Below, one piece after another: positions 41,187-50,006 of a stretch of 64,000 nucleotides of DNA. The notes below the pieces were generated by a model. That model was not told where the DNA came from and ran no database searches. It saw nothing but the letters and a program-made list of their open reading frames with translations. Made by a program: the position numbers and the translations under genes. The DNA is from CAYLQA01 sp964385695 (lineage in GTDB: Bacteria; Desulfobacterota; Desulfobulbia; Desulfobulbales; Desulfurivibrionaceae). Location of the stretch: assembly GCA_964385695.1 (NCBI GenBank), contig CAYLQA010000001.1, forward strand, positions 62,001 through 126,000, given 5' to 3'. Within the stretch, counting starts at the first letter, position 1. Every line of letters begins with the position of its first letter.

Positions 41187-43367
41187 ATGTCGAGTTCGGG
41201 GTTGTATATTCAACTGTTCAGCATCCACGGCCTGATACGGGGAGAGGCCCCGGAGCTGGGCCGAGATGCGGATACCGGCGGCCAAGTAAAGTACGTACTG
41301 GAACTGGCCCAGTATCTTGCCAAACAACCCAATGTCGACCAGGTTGACCTCATCACCCGCCTCATCCACGACAAAACCGTTTCTTCATCCTATTCCCAGC
41401 AGATAGAGCCCTTAAGCGACAAGGCACGTATCGTCCGTATCCAATGCGGCGGGCGGAAGTATATCAGAAAAGAACTCCTCTGGCCCCACCTCGACGAGAT
41501 GGTGGATAAAACCCTCAAGTTTATCAAGACCTCGGGACGCGTTCCGGACATCTTTCATGGCCACTATGCCGACGGTGGTTATGTGGCGGATGAGCTTGCC
41601 CGAATATTCGGCGTGCCGTTCATTTTCACCGGCCACTCCATGGGGGCGCACAAAAAGAATAAACTTCTTGCCGAGGGGCTGAGCGAGGAGGAGGTCAACC
41701 GGCGCTATCATATTGACTTTCGCATTGACAAGGAAGAGAAGATCATCAAAGAGGCCGAGCAGATTACGGTCAGCACCAACCATGAGATTCAAAAGCAGTA
41801 TGCCCTGTATAAGAACTTCAAGACCGGCCGTTACAACGTAAACCCTCCCGGCATCGATCTTGAAACTTTTTATCCTTACTATACGCCCCAGCTTGATGTT
41901 GATGCCGGCGATGAGGTGTATAAGCAGGCCCGGATTGTTTTGCTCAAAGAGATGCACCGCTTCTGGGTGGACCCGCAAAAACCATTTGTTCTGGCTCTGT
42001 GTCGGCCGGACCAGAGAAAGAATATTGCCGGCATGATCACTGCCTATGGCGAGGATAAAGAGTTACAGGCCATTGCCAACCTGGCCATCTTTGCCGGTAT
42101 CCGCAAAGATATCGGGGACATGGAGGAGAATGAGCGCGGGGTGCTTACCGAGATGCTGCTGCTTATGGACCGCTATGATCTATATGGCAAACTGGCTATT
42201 CCGAAAAAGCATGATTTTTCCATCGAGGTGCCGGAGCTCTATCGCCTCTGTGCCGACAGCCATGGCGTTTTTGTCAATCCCGCCCTGGTGGAGCCATTCG
42301 GCCTGACCCTGATCGAGGCGGCATCATGCGGGCTGCCCATTATCGCCACCAAGGATGGCGGCCCGGCGGACATTATCGGCAACTGTGAAAACGGCATCCT
42401 GATTGACCCCACCGACAGCAAGGAGATCGCCCAGGCCTGTAGGAAGATATTGGTTGATAAGGAGTTGTGGGAGTTTTATTCGCGCAATGGCATCAACGGC
42501 GTGCGGACCCACTACTCCTGGGATTCCCACTGCGAGCGGACCTTGGAGATTATTAGCAAGGTGCAGGAGGAGATGCCCACGGCTAAGGATCCGGCCCGTT
42601 CCTCCAAGGCCAGGGCCTTTGGTAAGCGTCTTACCGGAGTGGAAAGGCTGCTCATCACCGATATCGACAACACCCTGGTGGGTGACGATGATTCGCTCAA
42701 AGAGCTCATGCAGCTTCTCAATGAGAACGAGGAGAGAATAGCCTGGGGCGTTGCCACCGGACGTTGTCTTGAGCGGACTTTAGAGGCGCTCAAAAAGTAT
42801 AAGGTGCCGGACCCGGATATCCTGATCTGTTCGGTGGGCACGGAAATTTATTATGGCCCGAAATTCACCCAGGATAACGGCTGGCAGCAGCATCTTGCCT
42901 ATAAGTGGCGGCCCGATGTAATTACAGGCGCTCTTTCGCAATTTAAGAACATGGAGATTCAGGAGTCTGAGGCGCAACGGCGTTTTAAGATCAGCTACTA
43001 CATTGACTCGGAAAAGGACCCCGAGCTTCTGCCCCGGCTCTACCATGAGCTTGAAGAGCGCAAGGTGCGTTATAACCTGGTGTTTTCCCTGGGCCAATAT
43101 GTGGATATCCTGCCCTACCGCGCCTCAAAGGGCAAGGCCATTCGCTACCTCAGCTATAAGTGGGAAATGCCGCTTTCCAAAATCATGGTCTGTGGTGATT
43201 CTGTGAAAGATGAGGAGATGTTGCGTGGAGACACCTGCGGCGTGGTGGTGGGCAACTACAGTGAGGAGCTCGAGCGCCTACGAGGCCTGCGCAAGATCCA
43301 TTTCAGTAAAGAGGAGTATGCGGCCGGTATTATCGACGGCTTGCGCCATTATCGTTTCTTGAAGTAA
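41187..43367 (+). CDS. sucrose-phosphate synthase with fused HAD phosphatase domain
   Basis: A 726-residue two-domain enzyme. Residues 1-~470 form a GT4 glycosyltransferase that joins UDP-glucose to fructose-6-phosphate: ARDADTGGQVKYVLELA (here LGRDADTGGQ) binds the acceptor, and EPFGLTLIEAASCGLP is the E-x7-E donor motif. Residues ~480-726 form an HAD-type sucrose-phosphate phosphatase domain: nucleophile motif DIDNT, and GDSVKDEEML for motif IV. Product would be sucrose. The next genes are sucrose synthase and fructokinase, so it belongs to a sucrose operon. A weak promoter (TTGCCT, 19 bases, TAGAAT near 41102) and a GGGGGAAGGG ribosome site lie upstream. Confidence 0.93.
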   Translation: MSSSGLYIQLFSIHGLIRGEAPELGRDADTGGQVKYVLELAQYLAKQPNVDQVDLITRLIHDKTVSSSYSQQIEPLSDKARIVRIQCGGRKYIRKELLWPHLDEMVDKTLKFIKTSGRVPDIFHGHYADGGYVADELARIFGVPFIFTGHSMGAHKKNKLLAEGLSEEEVNRRYHIDFRIDKEEKIIKEAEQITVSTNHEIQKQYALYKNFKTGRYNVNPPGIDLETFYPYYTPQLDVDAGDEVYKQARIVLLKEMHRFWVDPQKPFVLALCRPDQRKNIAGMITAYGEDKELQAIANLAIFAGIRKDIGDMEENERGVLTEMLLLMDRYDLYGKLAIPKKHDFSIEVPELYRLCADSHGVFVNPALVEPFGLTLIEAASCGLPIIATKDGGPADIIGNCENGILIDPTDSKEIAQACRKILVDKELWEFYSRNGINGVRTHYSWDSHCERTLEIISKVQEEMPTAKDPARSSKARAFGKRLTGVERLLITDIDNTLVGDDDSLKELMQLLNENEERIAWGVATGRCLERTLEALKKYKVPDPDILICSVGTEIYYGPKFTQDNGWQQHLAYKWRPDVITGALSQFKNMEIQESEAQRRFKISYYIDSEKDPELLPRLYHELEERKVRYNLVFSLGQYVDILPYRASKGKAIRYLSYKWEMPLSKIMVCGDSVKDEEMLRGDTCGVVVGNYSEELERLRGLRKIHFSKEEYAAGIIDGLRHYRFLK

Positions 43368-43379
43368 GGATTTTTAATC

Positions 43380-45773
43380 ATGATGAAGTCATTAAACAGC
43401 TTTATTGACGACCCGGAGATTGCTTATCTGCAGGAATTTCTTTTTACCCTGCCCAGGCCTGAAACTCCGATTATCCTGCGCAACGACATTCTGCTTGCCT
43501 TTCAGCATTTCGTGGCCAAGCATCCTGAGGTGGATTCTCTTAGCAGTTCATGGCGTTTTTTACGCAAGGTTCAGGAAATTTTGTTGGTGAACGAAGACAT
43601 GTTCATCCTCTTTCGGCATCGCAAGGCAAGTTGCCGTATTTATCGTCTTGCCCAGAATGATGTGAAGCTTTATCAACTCAATATCAAGGAGTTCCTGCAT
43701 AGAAAAGAGCGCTTGATCAAACCGGATATGCCAGATAATCAGCGGACCATGGAGATCAATCTTGCCCCGTTCTATGATTACGGGCCAAGCCTGAAGGATC
43801 CTTATACCATCGGCAACGGCATTAAGCATCTTAACCGCTATATGTCGTCCAATCTCTTCAACCAGGCGGATAAATGGAACAAGGCCCTATACGAGTTTTT
43901 AAAGCTCCATCAACTGCATGGTGTCCAGCTCCTGCTTGATGGCGACAAGGTGCGCAGCACCGAAGAGTTGGAGTCTGCTTTGGAAGATGCCATGGATTTT
44001 ATGGAGCGCTGCGATTGTCCGGATGATCTTGCCCGTATCCGCAAGAAATTGAAAAGTTTCGGCTTTCTTGATGGCTGGGGTGACAACCATGACCGCATTT
44101 CCGAGACCATCCATTTGTTGCAGGATATCTTGGAGCAACCCAATGAAGAGACCTTAGAGGAGTTTCTCTCCCGGGTTCCCATGGTCTCCAAGGTTGCGCT
44201 GATTTCCCCCCATGGCTGGTTTGGTCAGGAAAACGTGTTGGGCAGGCCGGATACCGGCGGGCAGGTGGTTTATATCCTGGATCAGGCCAAGGCACTTGAG
44301 CAATACCTGAGCGAGGACCTGAAACGTTCCGGCCTTGCCATCGATCCGAAGATTATCATCGTAACGCGGCTCATTCCGCACAACGAGGGGACAACCTCTG
44401 ACCAACGCCTTGAAAAGGTGCAGAAAACCAAGAATGTCTGGATCCTGCGCGTACCCTTTGCCGACCAGCAGGGCGAGGTGGTGCCGCAGTGGATTTCCCG
44501 GTTTTCCATCTGGCCCTATCTTGACCAGTTCGCCGTGGATGTTGAACGGGAGTTGCGCCAGGAGTTTAAAGGGCGGCCCGACCTTATCGTTGGTAATTAT
44601 TCAGACGGTAACCTGGTCGCCACTCGCCTTTCCCACAGCATGGGGGTTATCCAGTGCAACATCGCCCATGCCCTGGAAAAATCCAAATATCTCTTCAGTG
44701 ATCTTTACTGGGATGATTTTGAGACGGAGTATAATTTTTCTTTGCAGTTCATGGCCGACCTCATCGCCATGAACTCGGCAAATTTTATCATTTCCAGCAC
44801 CAGTCAGGAGATAACCGGCACCGAGCGCTCCATCGGCCAGTATGAATCCTACCAGTTTTTTACCATGCCGGGGCTCATGCATGTAACGAGCGGTATCAAC
44901 CTTTTTCATCCGCGCTTTAACGTGATCCCGCCCGGAGTTAATACGGATACCTTTTTCTCTTATACCCTGAAGAAACGCCGTAACAAGGAGTTGACCCGTC
45001 AGTTGACGGAAATCCTTTTCGAGATCGAGGATCAGGATTGCTTCGGTTCCCTGCACGATCCGACTAAACCTCCGATATTTTCCATCGCCCGGCTGGATCG
45101 GATCAAAAATCTTACCGGCCTGGTTGAGGCCTATGGCAAGAATGAGACCCTGCGCGGCCAGGCCAACCTGGTACTCATTGCCTCGGTCTTGGATCCGGAG
45201 CGTTCCGGTGACGCAGAGGAGGCAGAGGAGATCCGCAAGATGTACGAATTGATTGACCAGTATAACCTGCATGGCCATATTCGTTGGGTTGGTAAATTCC
45301 TGGCCAAAGAGGATACCGGTGAGGCATATCGCATCATGGCGGACCGGCGGGGGATATTTGTCCAGCCCGCCCTGTTCGAGGCCTTTGGTTTGACCATTCT
45401 TGAGGCCATGCACTCCGGCCTGCCCGTCTTTGCCACCCAGTTCGGTGGACCTTTAGAGATCGTTGAGCGGGATAAGTCCGGCTTCTTGATCAACCCCACG
45501 GACCAGGAGGCCATGGCTACCAAGATCAGTGATTTTTTTGAAAACTGCCAAGGGGAGAGCAAGCACTGGACCAACTTTTCAAAGCGCGGCAGGGATCGGG
45601 CGAAAAAACATTTTACCTGGTCTTTGCACTGCAAACGACTCACGCGGCTGACCAAGGTCTATGGCTTTTGGCGTTACTCAATTTCCCAAAAGGCCAAAAC
45701 CCGGCTTGAGCAGTACACCCACCTGCTCTATAACCTCTATTTTAAAGAACGAGCCAACAAGCTTTGGCAATAA
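43380..45773 (+). CDS. sucrose synthase
   Basis: A 797-residue GT4 enzyme that reversibly interconverts sucrose plus UDP (or ADP) and UDP-(ADP-)glucose plus fructose. It is the usual length for bacterial and plant sucrose synthases. The N-terminal ~270 residues are the regulatory/tetramer domain. The GT-B part begins KVALISPHGWFGQENVLGRPDTGGQVVYILDQ, diagnostic of the family, and ends with EAFGLTILEAMHSGLP (E-x7-E donor site). RLDRIKNLTGLVE is also typical. The plant N-terminal phosphorylation serine context is absent. It is 12 bases after sucrose-phosphate synthase and 22 before fructokinase. Confidence 0.95.
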   Translation: MMKSLNSFIDDPEIAYLQEFLFTLPRPETPIILRNDILLAFQHFVAKHPEVDSLSSSWRFLRKVQEILLVNEDMFILFRHRKASCRIYRLAQNDVKLYQLNIKEFLHRKERLIKPDMPDNQRTMEINLAPFYDYGPSLKDPYTIGNGIKHLNRYMSSNLFNQADKWNKALYEFLKLHQLHGVQLLLDGDKVRSTEELESALEDAMDFMERCDCPDDLARIRKKLKSFGFLDGWGDNHDRISETIHLLQDILEQPNEETLEEFLSRVPMVSKVALISPHGWFGQENVLGRPDTGGQVVYILDQAKALEQYLSEDLKRSGLAIDPKIIIVTRLIPHNEGTTSDQRLEKVQKTKNVWILRVPFADQQGEVVPQWISRFSIWPYLDQFAVDVERELRQEFKGRPDLIVGNYSDGNLVATRLSHSMGVIQCNIAHALEKSKYLFSDLYWDDFETEYNFSLQFMADLIAMNSANFIISSTSQEITGTERSIGQYESYQFFTMPGLMHVTSGINLFHPRFNVIPPGVNTDTFFSYTLKKRRNKELTRQLTEILFEIEDQDCFGSLHDPTKPPIFSIARLDRIKNLTGLVEAYGKNETLRGQANLVLIASVLDPERSGDAEEAEEIRKMYELIDQYNLHGHIRWVGKFLAKEDTGEAYRIMADRRGIFVQPALFEAFGLTILEAMHSGLPVFATQFGGPLEIVERDKSGFLINPTDQEAMATKISDFFENCQGESKHWTNFSKRGRDRAKKHFTWSLHCKRLTRLTKVYGFWRYSISQKAKTRLEQYTHLLYNLYFKERANKLWQ

Positions 45774-45795
45774 TTTTATAAGAGTGGGAGAAGAT

Positions 45796-46659
45796 ATGAT
45801 CGTATCCGTCGGCGAGGTGGTGTGGGATATCTTTCCAGATAAAGAGGTGTTAGGCGGCGCGCCGATCAATGTGGCCTATCACCTGAGCACCCTTGGCCTT
45901 GATGTGGAGATCATCACCAGGGTGGGCGCTGACAGCCTTGGGCAAACGACCAAGGCTCGTCTGCGAGATCTTGGTCTTTCCTTGTCCGGGGTGCAAGTGG
46001 ATAAAGAGCTTCCCACCGGCCGGGTCAATATTACCTTTGATGAAAACAATGTGCACCATTTTGAGATAGCGGTTCCGGCTGCCTGGGATAATCTGGATCA
46101 GCAACCAGCTTTGGACCTGATGCAGGACGGTGATGTCGTTTTAGTATATGGAACCTTGGCCCAGCGTGACCCACGCAGCAGAGAGGTTATCAAAACATTG
46201 TGGCAGGAGGCCAAGACATGTTTTTATGATGTTAACCTTCGTCCGCCCTTTACCGGCCGGGATTTGGTGGAGCCCTCCATTGCTGCAGCGGATGTAGTCA
46301 AGATGAACGATGAGGAGTTGTTAGTCATTGCTGACTGGTTGGGCATCAAGACGGATGATAAAAAAAATGTCGCAGAACAGCTCCGTGCACGGTATGATCT
46401 TGCCGCCCTTGTTGTTACAGAGGGAAGCAAAGGAGCCTGGGTTATGGCGGATCAATTTTTTTCCGATGCCGGCGAGCCGGTAACGGTTGCCGATACGGTG
46501 GGAGCCGGGGATGCTTTTTTCGCTGTCCTCATCGAGGGCTACCTTGCCGGGCGATCGTGGCCGGAAAATTTGAAAAGAGCGAACAGGCGCGGCGCGTATG
46601 TTGCCTCCCAACACGGAGCAACGCCGGCCATGCCTGCCATGGATGAGTTAATGAAGTGA
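45796..46659 (+). CDS. PfkB-family fructokinase
   Basis: A 287-residue ribokinase-fold sugar kinase. GAPINVAYHLSTLGLDVEIITRVGADSLG is the first PfkB signature; DTVGAGDAFFAVLIEGYLAG is the second, with the catalytic Asp in GAGD. It phosphorylates fructose released by sucrose synthase, which closes the sucrose cycle in this operon. The frame is open far upstream into susy, but ATG 45796 with GGGAGAAG is the clear start. PurC lies 39 bases downstream. Confidence 0.92.
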   Translation: MIVSVGEVVWDIFPDKEVLGGAPINVAYHLSTLGLDVEIITRVGADSLGQTTKARLRDLGLSLSGVQVDKELPTGRVNITFDENNVHHFEIAVPAAWDNLDQQPALDLMQDGDVVLVYGTLAQRDPRSREVIKTLWQEAKTCFYDVNLRPPFTGRDLVEPSIAAADVVKMNDEELLVIADWLGIKTDDKKNVAEQLRARYDLAALVVTEGSKGAWVMADQFFSDAGEPVTVADTVGAGDAFFAVLIEGYLAGRSWPENLKRANRRGAYVASQHGATPAMPAMDELMK

Positions 46660-46698
46660 GTCGCATTAATGGCGGCTGAAGAAAAAGGATTTAATGTT

Positions 46699-47592
46699 AT
46701 GACTGCAGCGATTACCCAAACTGATTTTTCCGACCTGAAACTGATCAACCGCGGCAAGGTTCGTGACCTGTATGAGGTTGACGGAAAACTGCTCATGGTC
46801 GCCACCGACCGTATCTCCGCCTTTGATGTGGTGATGGATGATCCCATTCCTCATAAGGGTGCCGTGTTGACCGGTCTGTCCCTGTTCTGGTTTGACTACC
46901 TGCAGGATATCGTACCCCATCACTTGATCACTGCCGATGTGGATGAATTTCCGGCCGAGTGTGCTCCTTATAAAGAAGAGCTGAAGGCACGGAGTATCCT
47001 GGTGAAAAAGGTGCGTCCCCTGCCGGTTGAATGCATCGTGCGCGGATACCTGTCCGGCTCCTTCTGGAAGGCCTACCAGAAAGACACCACGGTCTGCGGT
47101 TTTGAACTGCCCGAAGGCATGGTCGAATCCGGTAAATTCCCAGAGCCGCTTTTCACCCCCTCCACCAAGGCGGAGCAGGGGCTGCATGATGAAAATATTT
47201 CTTACGAGCGCATGGAAGAAATTCTCGGTAAGGAGCTTGCCGGCAAGGTGCGTGATGTGTGCCTTCGTTTGTATGAGAAGGCTGCCGATTATGCACGGAC
47301 CAAGGGCATTATTATTGCCGACACCAAGTTTGAACTCGGCCTTGATGAGAACGACGAGCTGATCCTCATCGACGAGGTGCTCACCCCTGATTCTTCACGT
47401 TTCTGGCCTGAGGATGAGTATACTCCGGGCAAGGGGCAGCCCAGCTTTGATAAGCAGTTCTTGCGTGATTACCTCTCCACCCTGGATTGGGACAAGCAGC
47501 CGCCTGCTCCAAAGCTTCCTGCTGATATCCTTGAGAAGACGGGCTCCCGTTACATGGAAGCTGTGGAGCGGATCACCGGGAGTAAACTGTAA
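46699..47592 (+). CDS. purC: phosphoribosylaminoimidazole-succinocarboxamide synthase
   Basis: A 297-residue SAICAR synthase, the aspartate-adding step of purine synthesis. LINRGKVRDLYEVDGKLLMVATDRISAFD is the N-terminal signature, and VECIVRGYLSGSFWKAYQ and LIDEVLTPDSSRFWP are also diagnostic. ATG 46699 has AAAGGA 9 bases upstream; ATG 46669 is a possible longer start. It is not next to purD or purE, so purine genes are scattered. Confidence 0.97.
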   Translation: MTAAITQTDFSDLKLINRGKVRDLYEVDGKLLMVATDRISAFDVVMDDPIPHKGAVLTGLSLFWFDYLQDIVPHHLITADVDEFPAECAPYKEELKARSILVKKVRPLPVECIVRGYLSGSFWKAYQKDTTVCGFELPEGMVESGKFPEPLFTPSTKAEQGLHDENISYERMEEILGKELAGKVRDVCLRLYEKAADYARTKGIIIADTKFELGLDENDELILIDEVLTPDSSRFWPEDEYTPGKGQPSFDKQFLRDYLSTLDWDKQPPAPKLPADILEKTGSRYMEAVERITGSKL

Positions 47593-47604
47593 TCTTTTCC
47601 ACGG

Positions 47605-48330
47605 ATGGGCATAAAGTCGGTGCGCGTGGCTGAGATGGTGGCCAAACGCATAAGGATTGTCATTGCCCTGAGCCTTGCCCTGTTTGGGTTGAGTGGCTGC
47701 GCCGGCAGCCTGCAGGAGGCAAAGGAAGGACTCACCGAATTCATCACCCCGACGGACACGAGCATCCTGCGTCACCATGTCCGTGAGCACCATAAGGCCC
47801 TGAAGGAGTTTACGACAAGGCTTTACGCAAAAAATCCCAAGTATGAAAAAGATCTGGCCGCGAGGAAGGAAAAACTCGCGGCCATTTTTTTGAATGGCCC
47901 GCCCGTGGAAGAGCTTTACAGCCGTATGCTCTCCCACGAGATTTTGACGGCCGCTTTCGCCGAGGAAAGTGTCGACCAAGATCGTGTCTACCTTCTCGGG
48001 CTCGGATTGTGGAAGAGTGTTCGGGAGGCATACAACGTCAAAGAGGACGAACTCTTTGTCACCGGCCTACAGCTCTCCCTTGAGCGCTTACAGCGGTTGC
48101 ATCACAACATCAGCCAGGTCAACTGGCGCCTGAAAAGCTATAGAGATGCAGAGGGTAAGTTGCTCTTTCTCACCAACGAGGCCGGTGAAAACGGCTACAT
48201 CAATATGGGCTACGAGGTCTTGATGACCAAGATCCTCACCCGCCTTGAGGACGATATCTTCATGCGCGGCGGCCTGCCTGAAAAATACATCTTCCGCATG
48301 TCCACCATCTTTGCGACTGTTGCGATTTAA
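47605..48330 (+). CDS. lipoprotein of unknown function
   Basis: A ~241-residue exported lipoprotein. The N-terminus IRIVIALSLALFGLSGC has a lipobox L-S-G-C (Cys near residue 32), and residue +2 is Ala, which favours the outer membrane. ATG 47635 is an alternative start that shortens the signal region. The mature part is soluble and probably helical, with an internal charged region. I do not recognise a family. It sits between purC and the convergent dnaJ gene and is 12 bases from purC. Confidence 0.7.
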   Translation: MGIKSVRVAEMVAKRIRIVIALSLALFGLSGCAGSLQEAKEGLTEFITPTDTSILRHHVREHHKALKEFTTRLYAKNPKYEKDLAARKEKLAAIFLNGPPVEELYSRMLSHEILTAAFAEESVDQDRVYLLGLGLWKSVREAYNVKEDELFVTGLQLSLERLQRLHHNISQVNWRLKSYRDAEGKLLFLTNEAGENGYINMGYEVLMTKILTRLEDDIFMRGGLPEKYIFRMSTIFATVAI

Positions 48331-48370
48331 TCAGAATTTGGAATTGATGAGGAGTAACGATGTTGCTCTG

Positions 48371-49327
48371 CTATAAGCCTGACTTAGCCAGCTTTTCTAC
48401 CAGTTCCTGTTGCTCTGGCGAAAGCGTTTTGGGAACTTCCACCAGGATTTTAGCATAGAGGTCGCCCCGGGAGCCGCCGGGTTTGCTTGGCAGACCTTGG
48501 CCGCGCAGGCGGAGTTTTGCCTTGGAGTGACTGCCTGCGGGAACCTTTACCTTGAGGCGTTTGCCGTCCAGAGTGGGGACATCTACCTCAGTACCTAATA
48601 CTGCTGCACTGTATGGTATTTGACGCTCAACGATCAGATCGTTGCCTTCGCGAGTGAAGGTGTCGTGCTGGAGTACTTTAATATGGAGCATCAGGTCGCC
48701 TGGGGGGCCACCCATTGGAGATGGTTGGCCTTTCCCTTGGACCCGCAGCTTTTTGCCTGATTCAATCCCAGCCGGGATCTTAACGGATACCTTTTCCGCG
48801 GAGCTGCCGCGGCCTAAAGATATGGTTTTTTCTCCTCCTTGCAGCACCTCCTCAAGGGGGATAGACAGCTCCAAGGTTGCATCGGCACCCTTCATCTGCT
48901 GTTGGGGACGTTGTTGGCCGCCAAAGGAGTGGAATGATTGACCGCCCCCGCCCGGCCCACCTTGGAACATCTGCTCGAAAATGTTCCCGCCGCCCATGCC
49001 TGAGGTCCGGAAGGTGGTTCGTCCGCCGCCACCGCCAAAGTTGATCCCAAACTCGCGGAGGATGTCGCCCAGATCGGCATTGCGAAAAATGTCTTCCTGG
49101 CTGTATCGCTGCTGGAAACCGGCAGAACCGAATTGGTCGTATTGTTGGCGTTTTTCCGTATCGGAAAGAACAGCGTAGGCCTCGCTTATCTTCTTAAACT
49201 TTTCCTCAGCCTCTTTGTTCCCTTTATTGCGATCGGGGTGGTACTTGAGGGCAAGTTTGCGATAGGCCTTTTTGATCTCCTCGTTGGAGGCGCCTTTTTC
49301 AACACCGAGCAGCTTGTAATAATCCAT
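48371..49327 (-). CDS. DnaJ-type co-chaperone lacking the zinc finger (CbpA/DnaJ class II)
   Basis: A 318-residue Hsp40. The J domain is residues 1-70, MDYYKLLGVEKGASNEEIKKAYRKLALKYHPDRNKG, with the HPD motif. A Gly/Phe-rich linker (about 95-145, with GGGGRTTFR, FQGGPGGGG) follows. Then come two C-terminal beta domains (about 150-305). There is no four-motif Cys-rich zinc region, so it is class II, as in CbpA. It stimulates DnaK ATPase. It is followed on the same strand by nothing close, and is 74 bases after the ssb gene. Confidence 0.92.
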   Translation of the reverse strand: MDYYKLLGVEKGASNEEIKKAYRKLALKYHPDRNKGNKEAEEKFKKISEAYAVLSDTEKRQQYDQFGSAGFQQRYSQEDIFRNADLGDILREFGINFGGGGGRTTFRTSGMGGGNIFEQMFQGGPGGGGQSFHSFGGQQRPQQQMKGADATLELSIPLEEVLQGGEKTISLGRGSSAEKVSVKIPAGIESGKKLRVQGKGQPSPMGGPPGDLMLHIKVLQHDTFTREGNDLIVERQIPYSAAVLGTEVDVPTLDGKRLKVKVPAGSHSKAKLRLRGQGLPSKPGGSRGDLYAKILVEVPKTLSPEQQELVEKLAKSGL

Positions 49328-49401
49328 TCCTCTTACCTCGTTATCTTCGTTGGCAGCCAGCAGGAAGGATGGGGCCGAAAAAGCATAACATTACTACCTT
49401 G

Positions 49402-49809
49402 TTAAAACGGAACGTCGTCGCCCATTACCGGTTCGGGAAATGGCGGTTCATCGTATTGTTGACTTACGGATGCATCGGATCCACCGCGCGGGGTGAGAAT
49501 TTTCATCTCCCTGGCGACGATCTCCGTGGTGTAACGGGTGTTGCCGTCACGGTCATCCCATTTTCTGGTCTGGATTCGTCCTTCAATATAAACCTTGGAG
49601 CCTTTGGACAGGTATTCGCCGCATATTTCAGCCAAACGGGCAAAGGCAACAATGCGGTGCCATTCGGTTTGCTCTTCTTTGCTTCCGTCCTGTTTTTTCC
49701 AGGTTTCGGTTGTGGCAATGCGAAATGAAGCAATGGCTGTGCCGGCTTGGGAATAACGAACCTCTGGGTCTGCCCCCAGGTTACCGATGAGGATGACTTT
49801 GTTGACCAT
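49402..49809 (-). CDS. ssb: single-stranded DNA-binding protein
   Basis: A 135-residue OB-fold SSB. MVNKVILIGNLGADPEVRYSQAGTAIASFRIATTETWK and EWHRIVAFARLAEICGEYLSKGSKVYIEGRI are diagnostic. The acidic C-terminus PEPVMGDDVPF is the interaction tip for DNA repair and replication partners. I chose ATG 49809 because AAAGGAG precedes it; the frame is open 25 codons further upstream. Confidence 0.97.
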   Translation of the reverse strand: MVNKVILIGNLGADPEVRYSQAGTAIASFRIATTETWKKQDGSKEEQTEWHRIVAFARLAEICGEYLSKGSKVYIEGRIQTRKWDDRDGNTRYTTEIVAREMKILTPRGGSDASVSQQYDEPPFPEPVMGDDVPF

Positions 49810-50006
49810 TTTTTCTCCTTTGTAATGGAAAGGATTTTCCTTTGAAACCTGTTTCGACAGGCACCTTACCGGGTCTTGCCACAACTTGCACCATTCTTTT
49901 CATGCTGGCGAGGGCCGTGTGTTTTTAAACAGTAATTACGGACAATATACTAAGTTCGAGGGGCGCAAAAATCAATGCAGAAAATTTTGGTGAATGTGAC
50001 TTTTGG

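Noticed and set aside
48350..48458. A strong GAGGAG ribosome site and ATG 48360 opening a 32-codon frame antisense to the end of dnaJ.
   Set aside because: It is short, ends inside dnaJ on the other strand and has no recognisable protein features; likely chance.
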